DNA of 36,352 nucleotides from Clostridia bacterium (GCA_022797635.1 JAAWKZ010000009.1:1-36352), one strand, 5' to 3'. Counted from the stretch's first letter, positions 25,276-34,282 are shown. Notes: generated by a model not told the origin, from the letters alone. Made by a program: numbers and translations.

Positions 25276-25304
25276 ATCATATTGTGTTTTTATGTAAATG
25301 TCAA
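25276..25304 (-). promoter_or_regulatory. Strong SigA-type promoter of the epimerase gene
   Basis: On the minus strand, TTGACA (25299-25304), 17 bases, TATGAT (25276-25281). Confidence 0.8.
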
Positions 25305-25314
25305 GAGTTCATAA

Positions 25315-27384
25315 CTATAAAGCTACATTTTGTTTTAGCCTATTATTCACTAATTTACAGAGCCTTTTATTTTTCTCCAATTTTAACCCTTTATCTTCTG
25401 CTTCTATTTTTAGCGCTACACTTTGAACAGATTTTAGCATTGGCATATCTACAAATAGATTAGCAATTTTAAAGTCTGGCAATCCATGTTGTTTGGTTCC
25501 AAAAAATTCTCCTGTTCCTCTAAGTTCTAAGTCTTTTTCTGCAATTACAAATCCATCATTTGTTTCTTGCATAGTTTTCATTCTTTCTCTTCCTACTTGT
25601 GAGCAATGACTATCATATTTCAAAATGCAATAAGATTGATATTCTCCTCTTCCTACTCTTCCTCTTAACTGATGAAGTTGTGCCAGTCCAAATCTTTCTG
25701 AATTTTCTATTACCATAACACTTGCATTTGGCACATTTACTCCAACTTCAATAACTGTAGTAGAGACTAAAATATCGATTTCTCCATTTTTAAATTGCTC
25801 CATCACTTTATCTTTTTCAGATGGCTTCATTTTTCCATAAACACATTCCACTCGATAATTTGGAAAAATCTCTTTTTGATACTTTTCTGTCCATTCTTTT
25901 ACTGCTTTTAAATCTGCCTTTTGTTCATCTACTTCCTCGTCTTCTTTTTCTTCCACTAAAGGGCATACAACATAAATTTGTCTTCCTTCATCAATATTTT
26001 TACAAATAAAATTATTAACTCTTTCCTCCATTCTCTTGCTAACTGCAAAAGTTTCTATCTTCTTTCTATTCGGTGGAAGTTCGTCGATAATTGAAATGTC
26101 TAGGTCTCCATATAAGATTAAAGCCAACGTCCTTGGAATTGGTGTTGCAGTCATAACTAATACATCTGGATTCACTCCTTTTGCAGAAATAGCTGCCCTT
26201 TGTCGAACACCAAAACGGTGTTGTTCATCTGTGACTACTAATCCTAATTTATGAAAAATAACTTTATCTGTAATTAAAGCATGCGTTCCAATTAATACTT
26301 GAATGGTACCATTCGCTAAACCTTCTAAAATTTCTTCTCTTTCCTTCTTCTTGGTTGCACCTAATAATAAAGCACATTTAATTCCCATTGGTTCTAAAAT
26401 TTTTTGAAACTCTTCTAAGTGTTGTGTTGCTAGAATTGCAGTTGGTGCCATAACAGCTGCTTGATAACCAGATTTCACTGCTTTATATGCTGCAATCATG
26501 GCTACTACTGTTTTTCCAGATCCTACATCTCCTTGTAGTAAACGATTCATAGCCTTTTTTGATTCCATATCTTTGTCTATCTCTTCTAATACTCTTAATT
26601 GAGCCTTCGTTAATTTAAAGGGTAATTGATTAATAACATCAGACATTTTTACATCCTTGCTATAGCCAATTCCTTCTTCTACTTTTGTCTGTTCCTTTAA
26701 TTCTAGCAAAGCTAATTGCATGCTTAATAATTCCTCAAATACCAGTCTTTTGCGTGCTTGTATACGTTCCCCATCTGAATTAGGAAAATGTATTTTTTGC
26801 AAACTTGTTTCTAAATCCTCTAAATGATACTCTGATAACAAATAATCAGGCAAAGTTTCCTCTATTTTGCTCCCTACCATTTTCAAACTATTCTCTACAG
26901 CTTGCCTAATAGCTGTTTGTGATAATTTATAAGTAGATGGATAGATTGGCATAATCTTTCCTGTATTTTTTTGTTGCCCTATTTCATCATAGATGGGACT
27001 TCTCATTTCTGTTTGTGTTAAATTTTTTTCTACCTTTCCAAAAAAACGATATGTCTGTCCTCTTTTAATTTGTTGTTTTACATATGTCTGATTAAACCAA
27101 GTAAGAGTACACATTCCTGTATTATCTTCTACTGTGGCTTTTAGTAATGTCATATTTTTACGAATCTTTTTCAAAATAACTTCTGATGTCACAGTTGCTT
27201 CAATCGTCACTTCTTCCCCTGGTGTTAATTCTGCTATTTTTTTCACTTTGCTTCTATCCTCATATTCACGTGGAAAATACGTAATTAAATCTCCTAACGT
27301 GTAAATCCCTAGGCTATTTAACAATGCTGCTCTATTAGGTCCTACTCCTTTTACAAATTGTACATTTTGGCTTAAATCTATCAT
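25315..27384 (-). CDS. recG: ATP-dependent DNA helicase RecG
   Basis: The product is 689 residues from the ATG at 27382-27384 with AAAGGG upstream; the open frame continues upstream from a TTG, but that part overlaps a promoter. It has the N-terminal wedge/OB domain (VKGVGPNRAALLNSLGI, PREYEDRS), Walker A in GDVGSGKTVVA (about 290), DEQHRFGVRQRA (about 387), MTATPIPRTL and the RecG-specific C-terminal TGEFFGTKQHGLPDF. It remodels stalled replication forks and Holliday junctions. Normal length; divergent from asd. Confidence 0.96.
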   Translation of the reverse strand: MIDLSQNVQFVKGVGPNRAALLNSLGIYTLGDLITYFPREYEDRSKVKKIAELTPGEEVTIEATVTSEVILKKIRKNMTLLKATVEDNTGMCTLTWFNQTYVKQQIKRGQTYRFFGKVEKNLTQTEMRSPIYDEIGQQKNTGKIMPIYPSTYKLSQTAIRQAVENSLKMVGSKIEETLPDYLLSEYHLEDLETSLQKIHFPNSDGERIQARKRLVFEELLSMQLALLELKEQTKVEEGIGYSKDVKMSDVINQLPFKLTKAQLRVLEEIDKDMESKKAMNRLLQGDVGSGKTVVAMIAAYKAVKSGYQAAVMAPTAILATQHLEEFQKILEPMGIKCALLLGATKKKEREEILEGLANGTIQVLIGTHALITDKVIFHKLGLVVTDEQHRFGVRQRAAISAKGVNPDVLVMTATPIPRTLALILYGDLDISIIDELPPNRKKIETFAVSKRMEERVNNFICKNIDEGRQIYVVCPLVEEKEDEEVDEQKADLKAVKEWTEKYQKEIFPNYRVECVYGKMKPSEKDKVMEQFKNGEIDILVSTTVIEVGVNVPNASVMVIENSERFGLAQLHQLRGRVGRGEYQSYCILKYDSHCSQVGRERMKTMQETNDGFVIAEKDLELRGTGEFFGTKQHGLPDFKIANLFVDMPMLKSVQSVALKIEAEDKGLKLEKNKRLCKLVNNRLKQNVAL

Positions 27385-27414
27385 CTTTTTTCCCTTTATA
27401 AAACATTTTTTTCT

Positions 27415-27444
27415 ATTATATAGCAATTTTTTCAAAAGACGCAA
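27415..27444 (-). promoter_or_regulatory. Promoter of recG
   Basis: On the minus strand, TTGCGT (27439-27444), 18 bases, TATAAT (27415-27420). It lies inside the longest possible recG ORF and so supports the shorter start at 27384. Confidence 0.55.
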
Positions 27445-27531
27445 GGGCTTTTACAACAAAAAAGGGAGTTTCTATGTAATAAGGACAAATTTTGTTTTCA
27501 TATAATAAAAGTGGAAAGGTGTGAAATAACC

Positions 27532-28536
27532 ATGAAAAAAAATAAATTAGCTATTGTAGGAGCTACTGGGCTTGTTGGTCAAACTATTTTAAAAGTTTTG
27601 GAAGAAAAAAAATTACCAATTGAGGAATATGTTTTCTTTTCCTCTAGTAGGTCAGCTGGTAAGAAAATTCAGTTCTTAGAAAAAGAATATACCATTCAAG
27701 AACTAACATCTAACTCTTTTGACAAAGAATTTTCCTATGCCATTTTTTCTGCTGGTGGTGAAGTTGCTAAAAAATATGCTCCTATTGCGGCTGCTAAAAA
27801 TTGTATCGTAATTGATAATAGTAGCGCATTTCGTATGGACACTGATGTTCCTTTAATTGTTCCTGAAGTAAATCCAGAAGAGATTTTAAATCATCATAAA
27901 ATTATTGCTAATCCTAATTGTTCCACTATTCAAGCGGTTGTTGCTTTAAAACCTTTAGATACCGAGTATCATATTAAAAGAATTATTTATAGCACTTATC
28001 AGGCTGTTTCTGGTAGTGGTTACAAAGGAGTTTTAGACTTTCAAAATGGAATCACACATTACCCTTCTACAGGTTATGACCTTGTGAAATTCCCTTCCCC
28101 TATTTTTAATAATTGCTTACCACATATTGATGTTTTCTTGGAAAATGGCTATACCAAAGAAGAAGAAAAAATGATAAATGAAACTAGAAAAATTTTAAAG
28201 AAACCTGATTTAGCAATTACTGCAACTACAGTAAGAGTACCAGTTTTAAATAGTCATAGTGAATCAATCAATGTAGAATTTGAAAAAGATTTTGAATTGT
28301 CTGAATTAAAAGGAGTATTACAAAAAGCTCCTGGAATTATTATAAAAGATGATAGTTGTTGTGAAATGTATCCAACTACTTTGGATAGTAATAATAAAGA
28401 CGAAGTTTTTGTTGGTAGAATTCGTAGAGATTTTAGTGTGAAATCTGGAGTAAATTTATGGGTAGTGGCTGATAACTTAAGAAAGGGTGCTGCTAGTAAT
28501 GCAGTACAGATTTTAGAGAAATTAATAAATAATTAG
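27532..28536 (+). CDS. asd: Aspartate-semialdehyde dehydrogenase
   Basis: The product is 334 residues from the ATG at 27532, with AAAGGTG upstream; the frame can be extended to a GTG at 27511 that lies in the ribosome binding region. It has NADP-binding GATGLVGQT (9-17), the catalytic Cys130 in ANPNCSTIQ, and the conserved RVPVLNSHSESI with the active-site His. It reduces aspartyl phosphate to aspartate semialdehyde for lysine/diaminopimelate, threonine and methionine. A TATAAT at 27501-27506 may be its -10. Followed by a strong terminator. Confidence 0.95.
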   Translation: MKKNKLAIVGATGLVGQTILKVLEEKKLPIEEYVFFSSSRSAGKKIQFLEKEYTIQELTSNSFDKEFSYAIFSAGGEVAKKYAPIAAAKNCIVIDNSSAFRMDTDVPLIVPEVNPEEILNHHKIIANPNCSTIQAVVALKPLDTEYHIKRIIYSTYQAVSGSGYKGVLDFQNGITHYPSTGYDLVKFPSPIFNNCLPHIDVFLENGYTKEEEKMINETRKILKKPDLAITATTVRVPVLNSHSESINVEFEKDFELSELKGVLQKAPGIIIKDDSCCEMYPTTLDSNNKDEVFVGRIRRDFSVKSGVNLWVVADNLRKGAASNAVQILEKLINN

Positions 28537-28545
28537 AAATATATT

Positions 28546-28579
28546 GAATCCATATACAACTTTCTCTGTATATGGATTC
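28546..28579 (+). terminator. Bidirectional terminator between asd and prophage endolysin
   Basis: Perfect 13-base stem GAATCCATATACA / TGTATATGGATTC with an 8-base loop, followed by TTTCATTT on the plus strand. It lies in the short gap between two convergent genes and marks the host/prophage boundary region. Confidence 0.85.
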
Positions 28580-28585
28580 TTTCAT

Positions 28586-29512
28586 TTAAGATTCCATTTT
28601 TACTTGAATTCCAATAATAGCATGTCCATATACGCCTGCAAACAAATTGCCTTTGCTACCAAATCCCATTGCCCATGGTAACCATCCATCTTGTTTTGTT
28701 TTTACTCTATACTTTACATTACCAGATGTTGATTTGATACGAATACCATCCATGGCATATCCGTATATTCCAGCATATGAATGAATTTTCTGCATGTCAT
28801 TCTTTTTATAATTTTTAGAGCTAACTGCTCCTATCCAGTTAGCTCCTAGTAAATGGGTTTCATAGATAAGTTCCCCATTATTCAATTTGCATCTAAATCC
28901 ACTAATGATTTGGTTTCCATTTCCCGCAAATCCATCTTCTGTATTATCACATTTGTTTACTTCTGGTAACCAGCAATTTGTATAGGCTTGATATGTAATC
29001 ACATTTGTTTTGGCAGTATTGGAATTATCAGAATTAGGTATGTTATCATATATCAAATATGGCAATTTTCCATGTTTTATCCATTTTCCAACATATATTC
29101 CATTTCTCGAACGATTTCCAGCACTATCTATTTTACTGTAAAGAACTTTGCTTTCCCAAGCGGCTGTACATTCAATAACTTGTCCGTTTCCAACATAAAT
29201 TCCAACATGTCCTTCCATCCAAAGTAGCTCTCCTACCTGAATGTTTTTAAAATTACTAGATACTTCTTTGCAACGGTTAATAATGGTATCTGCACTATCA
29301 TCATATACTTGATTCGATCCATAAATAGCTCCTCCATGTACATGATTTTTGCTTTCATTCCATCCCCATAAGATTGCTTTTATTAAGATAACACAATCAA
29401 AGTTCCATGACCTTCCATTCCATTTTGCCCACTCTCCACCTGCTATACTATAGTAAGTAGTGGGTAAAGTTGCTATATACTCTAATTTTTTAATAAACTC
29501 TGCTATTTTCAT
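28586..29512 (-). CDS. Prophage endolysin, NlpC/P60-like with ChW repeats
   Basis: The 308-residue protein has an N-terminal cysteine-peptidase/amidase-like domain (about 1-150) with Cys40 in WNFDCVILIKA and His102 in EGHVGIYVG, the expected order for NlpC/P60-type enzymes. Three repeats follow (about 170-209, 213-263, 266-308) with GWLP or NWIG and AGxYGxAxxGIxIK patterns; these resemble the clostridial hydrophobic ChW repeats that bind the cell surface. No signal peptide is seen, so release would need the holins encoded directly upstream. Five bases separate it from the holin gene. It is the last prophage gene before host asd. Confidence 0.85.
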   Translation of the reverse strand: MKIAEFIKKLEYIATLPTTYYSIAGGEWAKWNGRSWNFDCVILIKAILWGWNESKNHVHGGAIYGSNQVYDDSADTIINRCKEVSSNFKNIQVGELLWMEGHVGIYVGNGQVIECTAAWESKVLYSKIDSAGNRSRNGIYVGKWIKHGKLPYLIYDNIPNSDNSNTAKTNVITYQAYTNCWLPEVNKCDNTEDGFAGNGNQIISGFRCKLNNGELIYETHLLGANWIGAVSSKNYKKNDMQKIHSYAGIYGYAMDGIRIKSTSGNVKYRVKTKQDGWLPWAMGFGSKGNLFAGVYGHAIIGIQVKMES

Positions 29513-29517
29513 TATAG

Positions 29518-29748
29518 TTAGCTTTCCTCACTTTCATTGTTTTTATCAATATTATCTTGCATAATATTTTCTTTCCTTTTTGAAAAAAAATAAGTAAAGA
29601 CTGCTGTTGTTATATTGCTAAATAAAGTAAATACTATTTGGAATATCTCCCAATTCTCTTTAACTGCAACAATAACTATTAATACAATAATTGTTATTGT
29701 AAAAGCCACTGTAACAAAACTTTTTAAATCACTCCATACTTGTTTCAC
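29518..29748 (-). CDS. Putative holin
   Basis: The 76-residue protein has two hydrophobic segments (about 11-28 and 36-54) and a charged C-terminal tail (KRKENIMQDNIDKNNESEES), a common phage holin layout. It starts with GTG six bases after AAGGAG. Placed between another small membrane protein and the endolysin. The family was not recognised precisely. Confidence 0.65.
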   Translation of the reverse strand: MKQVWSDLKSFVTVAFTITIIVLIVIVAVKENWEIFQIVFTLFSNITTAVFTYFFSKRKENIMQDNIDKNNESEES

Positions 29749-29763
29749 AACCTTCTCCTTATT

Positions 29764-30082
29764 TCAATTCACAATCTTTGTCTTTAGTCCTAGTAGTTCT
29801 ACCATTAATTGTTTTACAGTTCCATTTCCTCCGAAGTTTCTCATATTGTATAAACATATCTTCAATATTTTCTTTGTCTAAAATTGACATTTCTCCCTTT
29901 GTTTCATATTCTCTGTATCTACGTACTAACTCATTACGCAAAAGTGCCTGTACACCTTCTTCTATTGCTTTATCCTTTTTTCTACTATTTTTCACTTTTG
30001 TACTTAAAAAGCCTATCATTGTTCCAAATATAAGTGGCAATATATAATTTAAAATTATTTTTATAATATCTATATTCTCCAT
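29764..30082 (-). CDS. Phage holin-like membrane protein (+1 frameshift at CGG)
   Basis: Joined CDS. The first 83 codons encode a membrane segment (about 7-27), a basic stretch (KNSRKKDKAIEEGVQALLRNE) and YREYETKGEMSILDKENIED, typical of a holin-type protein found next to clostridial phage lysins. Codon 84 is CGG (29833-29831). Skipping its C gives GGNGTVKQLMVELLGLKTK and a TGA at 29764, for a 105-residue product. From memory this C-terminus (a GGNG followed by a leucine-rich helix) is the family norm. Frame 0 gives a basic, cysteine-containing tail of 24 residues (RRKWNCKTINGRT...) to 29759 that does not fit. Which product is made cannot be told from sequence, but the +1 form is the conserved-looking one. 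Confidence 0.75.
29830..29836 (-). other. Putative +1 frameshift site CTT-CGG-A
   Basis: Frame 0 reads CTT CGG AGG; the restored reading is CTT (C) GGA GGA. The product joins YEKL to GGNGTVKQLM. CTT is also the slippery P-site codon of the known prfB +1 site. Confidence 0.75.
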
Positions 30083-30106
30083 TATGTCTTCCTCATTTCT
30101 TAAAAT

Positions 30107-32215
30107 CTACGCTTGTCCTATTGCAAACCAATCAACAGAAGTACTTGTAGTATCTTTCCTTGTAAGATTAATTTTTGTATTCGAAGTAGTCGTAGAGTTA
30201 GAAGAGCAACCTATAACATACGTTCCAGGTCCCCCAGTTTGAGGATTTACTATTACAGCTGGACTAAGAGAAAATTTTTTAGGAAATGTTATAGTCTTAG
30301 AAGTGGGAGTATTTGCAGCACTCGGTACAATTGCAACTCTTCCCCAACATAATAGCAAATTTCCTAAAATTATATAAGAAGAATTACCTCCTGTAGTATT
30401 TGTAATTGACTTAGCACCTTGTGTTACCTTTGTATCATTTAATAATTTTCCTTGATAAGCTGAAAGTATCGCAGTGCTACTTGTACTAGTCAAATTATTT
30501 ACTACATTGTCTGTAGTCAAAATATAGCATCCTCCTATCGTCGCCCCTGTAGGTAGTACTTCTAAATATCCATTTCCTGAATATAATCTCATTCTAGGTG
30601 AGCTATCACTATCTAATAGATCAACTCCATAAATTCTATTTCCTGTACTGCTAAGACCTACCATTACACTATGTTGTGCATTTGTATTATCTGTCTTTTG
30701 TGTGATTATTCCTTGGTTTGGTGAATTCCAACTACCTCTATTAAAACCACTTCCTGAATTTATAGTTCCTAATGCTGTTCCTCCTGTTTTTAATGTTACA
30801 TTTTTATCAAATACTGTACTTATAGCTACTTCTAGCATTTCTTGATTATTACTTGCCTCTGAAACCTTACCAATTGCTATGGATTTTCCTGAACTATTAA
30901 AATCCATTAATGTAAATCCTGTTGCAACGTTTTTGATAATTGTTGAGTTTGTAAAGTAATCTCCTATATAAAATTGAATATGATAAGAATTATTTTCGCT
31001 AAATGTTACATTTGAAAGTACCATATCTTCTTTATCAATTGAATATGCATCATTTGGAATTGTTACATAAGTATAAGTACTTGCAGTAGTTAATTTATAT
31101 CCTATTTTATAAACATGTGTATTCTTATCATTTACACTACTTATTGCTCCTTTAAATGTATATTTTAAATATGTTCCTTCTTCATTTGCTGTTCCATCAC
31201 TATTACACCTTGTAGCTGTAACTTTAGAAATCGTAGGATTAGAATATGCAATGCATGTATAAGCTGCAGTTTTAGTCGCTGTTCTTCCCCTGCTATCAGT
31301 TACTGTCACAGTTACAGTCTTACCTCCACTTTGTGTTAAGGTCGAAGAAGTAAAATTACTTGAGGTATATGTATTTCCATCAATACCTGTAATCTTATAA
31401 CTCTGAATTGTAGACGAATAAGAACCTCTCGCAGTTGTTACTACTTTTAATTTCGACTTATTTTGAACATATACTCCCCAGTCTATCGGGGTGGAACCTG
31501 CTTCCGAAATTACTATTGAACTAATTTCTGGTACTACACTGCTAGGTACTGTCAATGTTAAATTTACTGTTTTCGTTCCTATTAACGTACTTCCATTATA
31601 TGTTTGGCAGGTTATTGTACATGTTCCACTATCTGTATTCGGTAGCTGATTTGCTAAACTTATTGGTACTACCCATGGCACGCTAGTTCCTACACTAGAT
31701 GCTATAGTTCCAGTTGTTGCTCCAAATGTATAAGTAATTGTATGAGTAAAGTTAGAACTTGCTCTATTTGTAGTAATTGTTACACTTGATCCCATCGCTA
31801 TGCTTGTAGCTGATAACGTAGGTGTAGTAGCTCTTGGAATAGTTGTTAATGAAATGGTTTTACTAATAGTTCCATTAGGATAGTAATTGCTTAATTTTCC
31901 GTCCATCTTCAAACTAATTGGAACAGATTTTTTACCATCCGCACCATGCGTTATAGTCACAGTTTTTGTACAAATTTTTACATAATTATTAGTATTTAAA
32001 TTATAACTTGGCGAAAAATTGTAGGTTTTTCCATCAATTTTTAGTACTACACTGGATGTAGTATTATATGGATAATAAGTACTATTATTTCTTTTTACAT
32101 ATCCAGTTGCTGTTAAAGTACTTGTATTGTTTGCTACACTTTGTGTATAGCTATATACTACTTTCAATGTAAATCCATCACTTGGTGTACCTATTTTTCC
32201 TGTGAATTCTGCCAT
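30107..32215 (-). CDS. Phage tail fibre / minor structural protein, DUF859-like
   Basis: The 702-residue protein is rich in Ser, Thr and Asn, predicted all-beta. The N-terminal part (TLTATGYVKRNNSTYYPY, ITHGADGKKSVPISL) and the Ig-like repeats with VTVTVTDSRGRTAT and GKSIAIGKVSE match the DUF859-type siphovirus proteins, thought to be part of the tail tip or a receptor-binding fibre. The C-terminal region (STAILSAYQGKLLND, then a jelly-roll-like end) resembles fibre tips. The ribosome binding site AAGGAGGTGA overlaps the end of the upstream tail gene. Confidence 0.8.
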   Translation of the reverse strand: MAEFTGKIGTPSDGFTLKVVYSYTQSVANNTSTLTATGYVKRNNSTYYPYNTTSSVVLKIDGKTYNFSPSYNLNTNNYVKICTKTVTITHGADGKKSVPISLKMDGKLSNYYPNGTISKTISLTTIPRATTPTLSATSIAMGSSVTITTNRASSNFTHTITYTFGATTGTIASSVGTSVPWVVPISLANQLPNTDSGTCTITCQTYNGSTLIGTKTVNLTLTVPSSVVPEISSIVISEAGSTPIDWGVYVQNKSKLKVVTTARGSYSSTIQSYKITGIDGNTYTSSNFTSSTLTQSGGKTVTVTVTDSRGRTATKTAAYTCIAYSNPTISKVTATRCNSDGTANEEGTYLKYTFKGAISSVNDKNTHVYKIGYKLTTASTYTYVTIPNDAYSIDKEDMVLSNVTFSENNSYHIQFYIGDYFTNSTIIKNVATGFTLMDFNSSGKSIAIGKVSEASNNQEMLEVAISTVFDKNVTLKTGGTALGTINSGSGFNRGSWNSPNQGIITQKTDNTNAQHSVMVGLSSTGNRIYGVDLLDSDSSPRMRLYSGNGYLEVLPTGATIGGCYILTTDNVVNNLTSTSSTAILSAYQGKLLNDTKVTQGAKSITNTTGGNSSYIILGNLLLCWGRVAIVPSAANTPTSKTITFPKKFSLSPAVIVNPQTGGPGTYVIGCSSNSTTTSNTKINLTRKDTTSTSVDWFAIGQA

Positions 32216-32216
32216 A

Positions 32217-33867
32217 TTAACTCACCTCCTTTTTGAATGAAAGATTACCATTAGTACGTGGAATAAATGCAAAATTTCCTAATCTTAATCTTTCTAAGAT
32301 TTCTGCATTTGTAACATACAATTGATTATTTGAAAAATATGCTACTTCTTTTTCATTTTGCGAAAAAGTAATTTTATCATTTTCTATTGTTAGCGTTAAC
32401 TCATTTCCACTTTCTCCTAGAACAATATTTCCATCTACAAATCTAATGTACTTACTAATTTCTACTAATTTTTCATTAGTTTCATCATCATTGGAATTTA
32501 TAGTTTCTAGTAGAGTATTAAATAGATATGTGTAATCATTCTTTGTTTGTATTAATTTTGTTTGTATTGTACTTTGTTCTTGTTTAATTACGTCTTGTTC
32601 TTCTGTCATTCTACTTTCAGTTTCTGAAACTAATGTAACAATTTCATTATCCCTAATTTCTTGTTGTGCTGTATTTTCCACTATAGTCTTTTCTATATTG
32701 TCTACATTTTCATTAGTTTCATTTAGTTCAACACTAATGTTATTAACAGTATTCGTTATACTACTTATATCTTGCTCATGTTTTGTTAGTTTTTGTTCAT
32801 TCTCCGCTGTTTCTTGTACTAATTGAGTAATTCTTTGCTCCTCTTGATCTATTTTGCTTTGCACTCTTCTATTAATTGCTTTTTGTGAAGCTGTTCTAGT
32901 GGTTGTTTCTTCCTTCTCTTTGCCTTGTATTTTACTAGAAATATTTGCCTTAAACTTCCCCTTATACTCACTAGAACCCTGATAAATTACCTTTTTTCCA
33001 TCTATCTCTAAAATATCTCCCACGTCTAATGCAGGATCTATTATACTGCCTCCTTCAAAACTATATAATTCCAAGTTATCTAGTTCTTCGTAGATATTAT
33101 CTATTTGCTCTTGGTCTACTATATACATATTATCTTGGCTAATATACACTGTATTTGCGGTTGTATCTCCTTTTTCAAATAACTGTACTCCATCTTCATA
33201 TTGTACACGGCTAATTTTAAAGAGCTCTCCCCATGTAAAATCCTGAAAATATTTTAATGGCAATTCTGCTATATCTTCTCCTATCGTTTTAATATATAGC
33301 TTTCCATCTCTGCCAATGCTTGCAAAGCCTCCTGCTTGTTCTGCAATATAACTAATATAATCTCTAGCAGATACTTCATTATCGTATACTGCAACTTGTT
33401 TATCGCTGTTCAAAAAAGAAGTAGAACCGAAGTTCTACTCCTGCTTTTAAGCATATATCTTGCAATATAGATAGTAATGTTGTTGGATAATTTAATGTAC
33501 TACCATCATAAATAAATTCAAATTTAATCATATTATCTAATAATTTTAGTTTTACAGTGTAATCATCCTCTTTGCTTATTTCTTCTACATTAAAATATCC
33601 TATTGGAATTGCTTCATCTGCAATGCCACTTTCTATATATACTTTATTCACTTTATCAGGTACTACCTGCTTATATAGCTTTAATTCTACAAATTGAGAA
33701 GTAACTGTTCCTAATGTAAACTCGTCATTTGAAAATAGCGGTTGTAATAACTTACAGTCTAATATATATTTTTCATTGATTTCTACATCATTAATATACA
33801 CTTTTAATAAATGTCTTGTACTTGGCCTATATACCAATGATTTATATTCATCACTCGTTTTATACAT
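32217..33867 (-). CDS. Phage tail/baseplate protein (+1 frameshift at CGG)
   Basis: Joined CDS of about 549 residues. The 5' part (146 codons from ATG 33867) encodes a beta-rich N-terminal domain ending ILQDICLKAGVEL; then comes CGG (33429-33427). Dropping its C gives GSTSFLNSDKQVAVYDNEVS and an open frame to 32217. The join is what one expects for this tail-protein type: helix, Gly, then NxxVSARDYISYIAEQAGGFASIGRDGKLYI. A central region is coiled coil (QEEQRITQLVQETAENEQ), and the C-terminus contains IRFVDGNIVLGESGNELTL. In frame 0 the protein would end after 155 residues. An independent start for the second half (ATT/AAT region near 33413) has no good ribosome binding site. It overlaps the upstream gene by eight bases. 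Confidence 0.75.
33426..33432 (-). other. Putative +1 frameshift site CTT-CGG-T
   Basis: Frame 0 reads CTT CGG TTC; the restored reading is CTT (C) GGT TCT. It joins KAGVEL to GSTSFLNSD. Same P-site codon as in the holin-like gene. Confidence 0.78.
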
Positions 33868-34282
33868 TGCTATTTGCCTCCTCTACTGCTTGTTTTTGTG
33901 CATCTGTTAGTTCCTTTTGCTCCATACTAAATGATACCTGCCATTTTGATTTCGTAGCATCTTCATCTACTCCTGTTATATGCATTTTAGATTGTCTTTT
34001 GTTTACTCTAAATTTTGCATCTTCCAATATTCCCCCTGGAATAGAGGGAACTTTAATGGTTACTATCATCGGATTTTTGTATGTTGCTTGTAACAATTCT
34101 TCCGCTTCTTCCTCTGTTAAGTAATCCCATGACATACTACAACTTAACATACCTACCGCTATCGGATTGTCTATTAAAGAACCATCTATTGCACTAGTAT
34201 AGCTATCTTTGTCAGTATCTGATATATCGTCATCATAACTAGATGGCGTTTTCATAACTTTACCATTTAATTTCCATAACAT
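33860..34282 (-). CDS. Phage tail-associated protein, unknown function
   Basis: The 140-residue protein (MLWKLNGKVMKTPSSYDDDISD, DYLTEEEAEELLQATYKNPM, SKWQVSFSMEQKEL) lies between tape measure and tail genes. The beta-rich body and WKLNG start resemble small distal-tail or baseplate proteins of clostridial siphophages (possibly DUF6711). The C-terminal helix (DAQKQAVEEANSNV) overlaps the next start by eight bases, which suggests translational coupling. Confidence 0.65.
   Translation of the reverse strand: MLWKLNGKVMKTPSSYDDDISDTDKDSYTSAIDGSLIDNPIAVGMLSCSMSWDYLTEEEAEELLQATYKNPMIVTIKVPSIPGGILEDAKFRVNKRQSKMHITGVDEDATKSKWQVSFSMEQKELTDAQKQAVEEANSNV

Noticed and set aside
27385..27444. Longer N-terminus of RecG
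   Set aside because: It begins with TTG, overlaps a promoter-like TATAAT, and the conserved RecG start (IDLSQNVQFVKGVGP) follows the internal ATG with its own ribosome binding site.
28537..28600. Prophage attachment site at the asd/endolysin border
   Set aside because: No direct repeat partner, tRNA end or integrase is visible in the window; only a terminator hairpin is present.
2457..33867. Four frame breaks as sequencing errors or ordinary pseudogenes
   Set aside because: None is in a homopolymer, all add one C before GG, all create the otherwise unused codon CGG, and both halves of each gene look conserved. Read-level error cannot be fully excluded from sequence alone.
2457..33867. CGG reassigned to another amino acid or to stop
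   Set aside because: Reading CGG as any single amino acid leaves all four genes out of frame; reading it as stop truncates them and does not explain the perfect +1 continuations.
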